From the NCBI GenBank assembly GCA_003538495.1, contig DPSD01000331.1, forward strand, positions 1 through 6,810: a DNA stretch of 6,810 nucleotides, given 5' to 3'. The notes under the pieces were generated by a model, which was given only the letters and a program-made list of their open reading frames with translations, did not search any database and had not been told where the DNA came from. The number at the start of each line of letters is the position of its first letter. Position 1 is the first letter of the stretch. A program made the translations under genes and the position numbers. Of this stretch, positions 1-5,534 are shown piece by piece. The DNA comes from Accumulibacter sp. (GTDB taxonomy: Bacteria > Pseudomonadota > Gammaproteobacteria > Burkholderiales > Rhodocyclaceae).

Positions 1-46
1 ATTTTTTGGAACAAACGCCGCCCTCGACAATCGGGAACAGCTTCAT
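1..46 (-). CDS. N-terminus of a gene paired with the AAA ATPase (partial)
   Basis: Only 15 codons are visible; the rest lies beyond the left edge of the window. The ATG overlaps the TGA of the preceding ATPase gene in an ATGA arrangement (positions 43-46), the usual sign of translational coupling, so the two products are probably made together and may act together. The predicted start reads MKLFPIVEGG. A hydrophobic strand followed by an [IV]EG motif is how DUF4276 proteins and other TOPRIM-like proteins often begin, and DUF4276 genes are common partners of AAA_21-type ATPases; both statements are family knowledge. The match covers about nine residues and the reading after VEG does not look typical, so the family call is inference. 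It could be any small partner protein. Confidence 0.45.
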   Translation of the reverse strand, partial: MKLFPIVEGGVCSKK

Positions 47-1245
47 GCCAACGTCTCGAACAGGCTGCCATTGCGCAAGGCATCGTCGCTAGCGAACAAG
101 TCCTCAGCGTGAAGCGCGTTAGCGCGCAGCAGTTCGCCGGCGCCCATGAGATGGCTGCGCATGGCTTCGCGCGTCGCGGCGGAAGGCATCAGCAAATGAG
201 ACGCACCCTCCTGCCACGAGACGATGCGCAGGTTGTTGTCGCTGATCCACTTCGCATCGAGCAACTCGGGACTGTGGGTGGTAACGACGACTTGCATAGT
301 CTTGGCTGCCCGGCGGATCAGATCGAGCACGGCGCCCAATGCACCGGGATGGATGGTGGCTTCCGGTTCCTCGATGACGAGTACAGAGGGACTCGGCTTC
401 TGAAAAACCGCCATGATGAGACCCAGCGAGCGCAAATTGCCATCGGACATACTGAAGGCGTCGAACGTCAGCTTCTTGCCCTCTCCCCATTCCTGCGAAA
501 AGCTCATCGACCACTTGTTGCCGTGCTTTTTGTGGGCAACCGCCTTGGTCTCGGGAACGATGCTCTCGAGAATCCGGAAGACTTCCTGCCGAACTGACTT
601 TGCGTTTTCCCCACGTGACAACTCCTGGAGCACGCTGGCTGCATTGCTACCGTCGGGTTTGAGCACGATGCCGCTGTCTGGATCCTGCATTTCCCTGAGC
701 TTCGCCGGTTCGATGGAGTAAACGCGCATGGCGCTGAGTACCTTGAAAATGCAAGCAAAGCGCTCGTCCCCACCAACCAGGGGCAATGCCAGCGCCGTGG
801 GTTCCAGTGCTGGTGTCAGTCCATCGGCGTTGCTCTTCCATATGTCGGAACGATCAAACCACCAGCGTATGCCGCTTTTGCCGCGCACCAGACATTGCTC
901 CCGCACTATGCGGAAGCCATAGTTTGGCAGTGCCTTGATCTCGAACGCGAACCGGCCCCCCGCGATGCCGTTGAATGCACCGAATTCAAATGCCAGACCC
1001 AAATTGGGAGGAGCACTCTTGACTGAACTGCGATTGCGCACGGCCGAAATACCGCCTTTGCGGTCCAATACTGCCTGAAGCGGGGATGACATCGCTTCGG
1101 CAACGAAACTGAAAACATCGGCGAGATTCGATTTTCCCGATCCGTTGCGCCCCACCACGAACAAGGGATTGTCCAGTTCGAGAACCGCCGAGGGAAAGCT
1201 GCGGAATCGCTTGATGACGATTCTTGTAATGGGACTTGTGTTCAT
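43..1245 (-). CDS. AAA family ATPase (RecF/SMC-like, AAA_21/AAA_15 type)
   Basis: This is a soluble ABC-type ATPase of about 400 residues. Counting from the ATG at 1245, Walker A GRNGSGKS is at residues 32-39, preceded by the typical opening strand with a KRFRSF motif. A signature-like SDGNLRSLGL is near 267-276, Walker B LVIEEPEATIHP near 289-300, and the switch histidine in TTHSPELLD near 324. All key nucleotide-binding elements are present, and the length suits single-gene RecF/OLD-type ATPases lacking a long coiled coil. The ATG was chosen because AAGGGG lies 11 bases upstream. An in-frame GTG at 1275 would add 10 residues and overlaps an upstream stop as GTGA. The following gene starts inside this stop codon. 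Such ATPases act as sensor or motor subunits in two-gene anti-phage modules such as PARIS, or in DNA repair; a defence role here is inferred from context. No frameshift is seen. Confidence 0.9.
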   Translation of the reverse strand: MNTSPITRIVIKRFRSFPSAVLELDNPLFVVGRNGSGKSNLADVFSFVAEAMSSPLQAVLDRKGGISAVRNRSSVKSAPPNLGLAFEFGAFNGIAGGRFAFEIKALPNYGFRIVREQCLVRGKSGIRWWFDRSDIWKSNADGLTPALEPTALALPLVGGDERFACIFKVLSAMRVYSIEPAKLREMQDPDSGIVLKPDGSNAASVLQELSRGENAKSVRQEVFRILESIVPETKAVAHKKHGNKWSMSFSQEWGEGKKLTFDAFSMSDGNLRSLGLIMAVFQKPSPSVLVIEEPEATIHPGALGAVLDLIRRAAKTMQVVVTTHSPELLDAKWISDNNLRIVSWQEGASHLLMPSAATREAMRSHLMGAGELLRANALHAEDLFASDDALRNGSLFETLA

Positions 1246-1271
1246 CGCGATGTATTCCCCTTGTCCTTGTT

Positions 1272-1453
1272 TCACTCTGTTTTCCAGGCCGTCTGCTGAT
1301 CGAGCGAGATGCCCAGGTAATCGCGAATGGCTGCTGCTTGCGGCGCGACATCTTGCGATTGCGAAAGCCTGATGGCTTTCCAGATATGGCGCTCGGCGGG
1401 GTTGTGGCCATCGAACAACTGCAATCCAATGATTCGGCGGGCTCTTGCATGCG
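1272..1453 (-). pseudogene. 3' end of an unrecognised gene (truncated)
   Basis: About 55 codons in one frame read as genuine protein (FDGHNPAERHIWKAIRLSQS in the middle, ending in AWKTE), with sensible amino-acid composition, and stop at TGA 1274-1272. I do not recognise the family. The stop overlaps a GTG of the downstream ATPase frame as GTGA, which suggests that the original gene was the first member of the ATPase operon. Its 5' part is missing: upstream the protein-like reading switches to a different frame and to SNF2-helicase-like sequence. It may therefore be the extreme C-terminus of that helicase after an internal deletion, or a separate gene. Nothing indicates that it is still functional. 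Confidence 0.45.
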
Positions 1454-1606
1454 GAGCTTGGTTTTGAGCCGGTTGGAAATCGAAGTCAGCGCCGGCAATG
1501 GCGAAGGTCGATGAAGCCAGTAGCTTGCGCAGCACCAGCGTCATCAAGGCTGCGCTGACTGGCCGGCAGAGCCTGGAGATTATCCTGTTGCAGGTATTCG
1601 GAGTTG
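1454..1606 (-). pseudogene. SNF2/HepA-type helicase fragment, frameshifted
   Basis: Reading the minus strand from about 1606, three consecutive frames must be joined to give a continuous protein. First comes NSEYLQQDNLQALPASQRS, then, after a shift near 1548-1550, LMTLVLRKLLASSTFAIAG, then, after a second shift near 1490-1495, ALTSISNRLKTKL. The motif LRKLLASSxFAIAG followed by a basic helix is a segment I recognise from large bacterial SNF2-family DEAD/DEAH helicases, where it lies between the two helicase lobes. That attribution rests on memory, not a search. Everything N-terminal of it is absent because the sequence changes to hsdR near 1600, and the second helicase lobe is absent downstream. 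Two frameshifts in 150 bp plus both truncations make this a decayed remnant. Confidence 0.6.
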
Positions 1607-3325
1607 AAGAAACTGCGGGTGGCCTTCCTGATTGATGAAGCCCACCGCTCACAGGAGGGCCAGATGGGCGCGGCCATCCGCCTGCCATTCCGCAAGGAAG
1701 GCGAGCCGGACGACGACGCCCCCGAAGACGACCCTGAAGAGCAGATTGCCAAGGTCATCCGCGAGCATGACCTGAACCAGTTGTTCGTTGCCTTTACCGC
1801 GACACCGGCGCCGGCCACCGTGTCGATGTTCGGCAAGCCGTTCGACAGCTACACCGAGGCGGAGGCCATCGCCGAGGGCTACATCGTCGACGTGGCGGCG
1901 AGCATCATCTCCTACAAGACGCTCTACCACCTGCATTGCCCCACAGTCCCGAACCTGGACGAGGAGAAGCTCTACCCCAAGGGCGTCGTGTCCAAGGCGC
2001 TTCAGAACCTGGCCTTTCAGGACGACGGGCTGATTCAGTACAAGGCCGAGGTGATGTTGCGCCTCTTTGAGAAGGACGTGAAGCCACTCATCGGTGGACG
2101 CGCCAAGGCCATGATCGTCGCCTCGTCACGGGTGGCCGGGCTACGGTATTTCAACATTATCAGGGAGAAGCTCAAGGAGCGCGGCGCCGACTACAAGGTG
2201 CTCTATGCCTTCTCGGACTTCGTGCACCCGCAGACGAACGCGGCCATCAGTGAACACGCCGTGAATGAGTTGCAGACCGGTGAGCTGATCGAAGACCGCT
2301 TCGAGGGTGACGACTACCGGCTCATGGTGGTGGCGAACAAATTTCAGACCGGCTTCGACCAGCCCCTGCTCGCGGGTATGTTCCTGGACAAGCCGGTGCT
2401 GGAGCGCAATGCCGTGCAGACGGTTTCGCGGCTAAACCGCTGCCACCCCCGCAAGAAGGTTGTGGTGGTCGTGGACTTCACCAACAACGCGAAGCAAATC
2501 CTCAAAGCCTTCGCGAAGTATCGGAAGGGCACGCCGTTCGAGCCGGAGGAACCGGATCAAGAGACCTGCCCGAACCTGTACGCGGAGATTCTCGCCGCGG
2601 GCGTCTTCACCCAGAAGGACGCTGGCGACCTGCTCGCCCTGCTCCAGAACGGGACGGATGCGCGGGTGCAATTCCAGGTGAACGCTCTGCGGACGCGCTT
2701 TCAGGCGAAGCTCACCGACTGGGAAGAGCGCAAGGCGTTCGTCACTCTACTGGCCCGCTTCGTGAAGAGCTACCATTTCCTCAACTGCTTTTTCACCTAC
2801 CCGCCGGCGGTTCAGGAGTTCGCCATCTTCGCTGAATATGTTGGCCCGCAGCTCATCAAGTTCGGGACTGTGTCCGACCTGATGCAGCAGATTCGCGCCA
2901 CCGTGGTCACCAAGGCGGCGGTGCAATATCAGGGCGTGACCACCAGCGGCGGCCCGGTGAAACTCCAGCCGGGCAAAGGAAAAGGCGGTGGAGGCCCGGC
3001 GCCGGTGAAGGTATCCGTGCAGGATGTGATCGCGCAGATTCGCGCCAAGTTCGACATCACGGACGAAGAGGCACTCTACATCAGGCAGGTCACGGAAGAG
3101 AAGATCGCCGACCCGGTCATCCGCACGACCGTCCAGGCGCACCGCGACAATGTCATTTACCTCGAAGGCCCGTATCGCGGACAGGTCAACGGAGCCATTC
3201 AGGCGACCTACGATGCACGCGGCCGTTACGACGAACTCGCCGACCCGAAATACAGCGACACCGGCGGCATCTTCGACATCATGGCGGTGACCGTCATCCA
3301 GACCCATTTATCGGTAGCCGCCTGA
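1600..3325 (+). pseudogene. hsdR: Type I restriction enzyme R subunit, 5'-truncated (hsdR)
   Basis: HsdR is the ATP-driven translocase and nuclease subunit of type I restriction systems. The open frame (TTG at 1604, 573 codons) begins just before motif II: LIDEAHRS is at residues 9-16, then motif III TATPAPAT at 65-72, motif V VVANKFQTGFDQP at 242-254 and motif VI QTVSRLNR at 272-279. A helical C-terminal half with a Gly/Lys/Pro-rich linker (449-468) follows. Intact HsdR proteins are about 1000 residues. Missing here are the N-terminal PD-(D/E)XK nuclease domain and the Walker A motif, so ATP hydrolysis and cleavage should both be lost. The TTG has no convincing ribosome binding site; it is simply the first possible start after the break. 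The frame is intact to the C-terminus, suggesting a recent truncation. No hsdM or hsdS is in the window. radC starts 4 bp downstream. Confidence 0.85.
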
Positions 3326-3329
3326 GCCC

Positions 3330-3992
3330 ATGAGCAAGTCAATCCACGACATTCCCGAGGCCGATCGACCCCGCGAGAAGCTCCTGCGCAAAGGCGCGGC
3401 CGCGCTGAGCGACCAGGAACTACTGGCTGTGCTGATTGGCAAAGGCACACCAGGCATGGACGTGATGACGCTGGCCGCCAAGCTCGCGCGGGTCATTGAC
3501 GAAAAGGGGTTGGCCGTGAAAGCCGAAGACCTCTCGCAATTCGCCGGAGTCGGTACTGCCAAGGCGACCTTGATCCTCGCGGCCATCGAATTCGCCCGCC
3601 GCCGCATCAAGCCGGAAGGCGCGAAGATCGTCACCCCAGCCGACCTGTTGCCCCACATTCGCCACTACGCCGACCGCAAGCAGGAGCATTTCCTTTGCGC
3701 CAGTATCAATGGCGCAAACGAGATTCTGAATATCCGTGTGGTGTCCATTGGCTTGATTGATCGCAGCCCCGTGCATCCGCGCGAAGTCTTCGCCGATACC
3801 ATCTCCGACCGTGCTTCGGCCATCATCGTCGCCCACAATCATCCGAGCGGCGAGCTCGGACCATCGCCCAGCGACATCGCCATCACCGCACAACTCAAGG
3901 CGGCAGGCGAGATCGTCGGCATTGAGTTACTGGACCACATCATCTTCAACCGGAGTGGCTACTTCAGCTTTCTGGAAGCTGGACGGCTGTAA
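3330..3992 (+). CDS. radC: RadC family protein (JAMM/MPN domain)
   Basis: The 220-residue protein has the full RadC layout. An N-terminal helix-hairpin-helix region lies around residues 24-90, with FAGVGTAKA at 71-79, and is a predicted DNA-binding element. A C-terminal JAMM metalloprotease-like domain follows, with HNHPSGELGPSPSD at 169-182 supplying the two zinc histidines and the aspartate, and Glu142 in HPREVF as the likely catalytic glutamate. Length is normal for the family. The ATG lies 4 bp after the hsdR stop with no clear Shine-Dalgarno sequence, so translation probably depends on coupling to the upstream frame. RadC genes are frequent in genomic islands and next to restriction genes. 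The biochemical role is unsettled, and the old assignment to DNA repair is not well supported. Confidence 0.93.
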   Translation: MSKSIHDIPEADRPREKLLRKGAAALSDQELLAVLIGKGTPGMDVMTLAAKLARVIDEKGLAVKAEDLSQFAGVGTAKATLILAAIEFARRRIKPEGAKIVTPADLLPHIRHYADRKQEHFLCASINGANEILNIRVVSIGLIDRSPVHPREVFADTISDRASAIIVAHNHPSGELGPSPSDIAITAQLKAAGEIVGIELLDHIIFNRSGYFSFLEAGRL

Positions 3993-4110
3993 CGCGTCAA
4001 GGTGCACTGGCAGAGCGCCGTTTGGCCATGATCTGCGCAAGACGGTACGCGGCTTCCAGTATTGCGAGCTTCTGCCGGCCCCAGCCGGGAGCGCTACGTG
4101 ACGGCCGTCG
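3993..4110. other. Gap between convergent radC and MBL-fold genes
   Basis: The two flanking genes converge on this 118-bp stretch. A small GC-rich inverted repeat (5-bp arms, 4075-4079 and 4084-4088, four-base loop) is present without a T-run, so I do not call it a terminator. On the minus strand the frame of the upstream hydrolase stays open for 38 codons after its TGA (see findings). No other gene is evident. Confidence 0.5.
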
Positions 4111-4788
4111 TCAGTCCTCAACAAAGCGGTCGATGAAAGCCGCCACGTTGGCCTGGCCGACAAAGACGCCGTAGTGCCCTTCGCAAAGGATGTCAGCCTG
4201 CAGGGCCTGCAACTTGCGCAGTGAGGCCTGATAATCGGTCCGGTTCGACAACAGCGCCGGGTGGATGGGTCCATGAACATCCTGGGCAAAGAGCACGCGT
4301 TTGCCTTCCGATTCCACCAGGTAGGCAAGCGATCCGGGTGAGTGTCCCGGAATGTGGATGACCTGAATCTCGCGCTCTGCGAGCGGGATGCGATCGCCGT
4401 CCGCCAGCCGGACGTCGACCGGGCACGGGGCCAGATGGTCGCCATACCAGGATGCCGCGCTGAGCTTGTTGTCACCCGTTTCCAGGGCGGCTGCTTCGAG
4501 CGAGTGAATGGCCACGCGCCAGCCGAAGCGCTGGCGGAAACCTGCTGCACCGCCGGTGTGATCGTAGTGGCAATGCGTCAGCAACAGGTACTGAACCTGC
4601 TCCGGAAGGACCCCGGCCGCTGCGATGTTCATCAGCACGCGATCGCTGGCGCGACCGCTGCCGGCATCGATCAGTGCCGCTGCATCGGTGAAATGAACGA
4701 GGTAGATCGCCGCATCGCTCTGATCGGTCTGCCCAGGGCCACCCACCTGGCAGATTTCGGCGGTGATGAAACGAATTTGTGGTCCCAT
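4111..4788 (-). CDS. MBL-fold metallo-hydrolase
   Basis: This 225-residue cytosolic hydrolase has the complete metallo-beta-lactamase metal site. THCHYDH at residues 71-77 gives the HxHxDH motif, His149 lies in IPGHSPGS, Asp170 in LFAQDVHG and His205 in CEGHYGVF. These ligands fit a dinuclear metal centre of the glyoxalase II-like branch, with the pattern strand-HxHxDH-GHxPGS-xxxxD-GH in the usual order. The substrate cannot be read from the sequence; thioesters, lactones or small phosphoesters are typical for relatives. There is no signal peptide. The ATG at 4788 has GAGG 11 bases upstream, an acceptable though distant ribosome binding site. It follows the antitoxin gene by 73 bp on the same strand and could be co-transcribed with it. 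Confidence 0.9.
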   Translation of the reverse strand: MGPQIRFITAEICQVGGPGQTDQSDAAIYLVHFTDAAALIDAGSGRASDRVLMNIAAAGVLPEQVQYLLLTHCHYDHTGGAAGFRQRFGWRVAIHSLEAAALETGDNKLSAASWYGDHLAPCPVDVRLADGDRIPLAEREIQVIHIPGHSPGSLAYLVESEGKRVLFAQDVHGPIHPALLSNRTDYQASLRKLQALQADILCEGHYGVFVGQANVAAFIDRFVED

Positions 4789-4861
4789 GGTCGGCTTATC
4801 CTCTGTCAGTTTCTGTCGGTTACTGTGGGCGCGGCGATCGCTGCGGCGCCCGGTCGGTACA

Positions 4862-5092
4862 TCAGTCGCCGGGCCGCTTTCCTCCGGAGCGACGAGACGA
4901 GTAGCGGCGATTCTCCTGTGGTTTAGTCCCCCGTGTGATACGCAGTTTGAAACGTGTTTCCGCGGCGAATTCGGCCAGCATCGACGTTGTCATCTCGTCG
5001 AGCAAACGATTGATGGTCGTGCTGCGGCTCTGCGCCAGAGCGCGCAGGCGTTGATGTTTGTCGTCGGGTATCCGCAGGGTCAGGGCTGCCAT
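4862..5092 (-). CDS. Ribbon-helix-helix (CopG/Arc-like) antitoxin-type protein
   Basis: The product is 76 residues. The N-terminus MAALTLRIPDDKHQRLRALA, followed by SRSTTINRLLDEM, is a classic ribbon-helix-helix DNA-binding fold: a short beta strand, helix A, and helix B with the Asn-Arg-Leu-Leu pattern. AEFAAETRF at 40-48 matches the linker of HicB/CopG-like antitoxins that usually pair with a PIN or RelE-type toxin. A good Shine-Dalgarno sequence (AAGGAG) lies eight bases before the ATG. No toxin gene is adjacent, so this looks like an orphan antitoxin or a stand-alone repressor that would bind its own promoter. The last 25 residues are unusually basic and polar and unlike the leucine-rich tail I expect in this family, which may reflect a frameshift near residue 53. 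Confidence 0.75.
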   Translation of the reverse strand: MAALTLRIPDDKHQRLRALAQSRSTTINRLLDEMTTSMLAEFAAETRFKLRITRGTKPQENRRYSSRRSGGKRPGD

Positions 5093-5199
5093 GATGAAAG
5101 CTCCTTCAAAAAAGTGACCGGGTCCACAATCCGCAGGTCGGGAAACTTCAACTCGCGCGAGCGGCCAGTCGCCGTCGCTGAAGGGCTTGCGGTTGACAT
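5080..5199 (-). CDS. Small ORF (39 aa) ahead of the antitoxin gene
   Basis: A short frame starts at ATG 5199 with a near-perfect ribosome binding site: GAGGAGG ends four bases before the start codon. It encodes 39 residues, starting MSTASPSATATG and continuing to ELKFPDLRIVDPVTFLKELS. The C-terminal half looks like a folded or amphipathic segment rather than random translation. Its 3' end overlaps the start of the ribbon-helix-helix gene by 13 bp in another frame, and the antitoxin Shine-Dalgarno sequence is embedded in its last codons, so translation of the two is probably coupled. I do not recognise the peptide. It could be a leader peptide controlling the antitoxin, a small partner protein, or the N-terminus of a frameshifted longer protein. 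Confidence 0.45.
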   Translation of the reverse strand: MSTASPSATATGRSRELKFPDLRIVDPVTFLKELSSWQP

Positions 5200-5441
5200 G
5201 GTTCCTCCTCGCTCGGTCAAAGGTTTGGCGAGCATACTGCGATTCCTGGGGGTGTGGCGGGTCGCGCGGGAGTTGCGGCACCTGTTGCCGGGGCCGTCGC
5301 TGACGGAGCGCCGCTGGCGGCAGGCGGCCGGGCAACAGAGCCTGCGCGCGCGTCGGCCACTGTGGCATCATCCGACATGCGCACGTCCGGAGACCGCTCG
5401 GCGGATTGCCAGCCTGCACTGAAAGAACGGGGGAGGCCATC
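5200..5441. other. Divergent intergenic stretch
   Basis: These 242 bp separate the minus-strand small ORF/antitoxin unit from the plus-strand SUMF1 unit, so promoters for both directions should lie here. The stretch is very GC-rich and I cannot point to a convincing sigma-70 promoter for the plus strand. Plus-strand frames across it are open but have no ribosome binding site and give arginine-rich, low-quality translations, so no gene is called. Confidence 0.4.
5202..5210 (-). promoter_or_regulatory. Strong Shine-Dalgarno before the 39-aa ORF
   Basis: On the minus strand the bases just upstream of ATG 5199 read GAGGAGGAACC. This is the best ribosome binding site in the window and is what makes the small downstream frame credible. 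A weak minus-strand -10-like TATGCT is visible near 5232-5237, but no matching -35 element is clear. Confidence 0.5.
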
Positions 5442-5534
5442 ACGACAGCGACAAACAAAATCGACGACGAGACCGCCGCTTTCGCGAACCTCGACCTGTT
5501 CGCCGGCACACTGTCGCCGACGGGCGAAGCCTGA
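5442..5534 (+). pseudogene. 30-codon frame upstream of SUMF1 gene, start codon possibly lost
   Basis: A frame ending TGA at 5532-5534 overlaps the ATG of the SUMF1 gene by one base (TGATG), the usual layout of translationally coupled genes. Its residues (TATNKIDDETAAFANLDLFA, then a short tail) look like protein. GGGGGAGG at 5429-5436 is a strong ribosome binding site, but the codon at the right distance is ACG (5442-5444), not ATG; one transition would restore it. The frame has no in-frame ATG or GTG nearby. It may be a decayed small gene, a leader peptide using a rare start, or chance. Confidence 0.3.

Noticed and set aside
109..597. A 162-codon plus-strand frame opposite the ATPase gene
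   Set aside because: It is antisense to a gene with clear Walker A/B motifs, shows no domain-like features and has no ribosome binding site.
1604..1606. TTG 1604 as the genuine start of a short stand-alone helicase
   Set aside because: There is no ribosome binding site at proper spacing, and the protein begins in the middle of the helicase core without Walker A; truncated hsdR is the simpler reading.
5198..5422. Plus-strand frame from ATG 5198 (about 75 codons) in the divergent gap
   Set aside because: There is no ribosome binding site, the composition is Arg-rich, and the start overlaps the better-supported minus-strand ATG at 5199.
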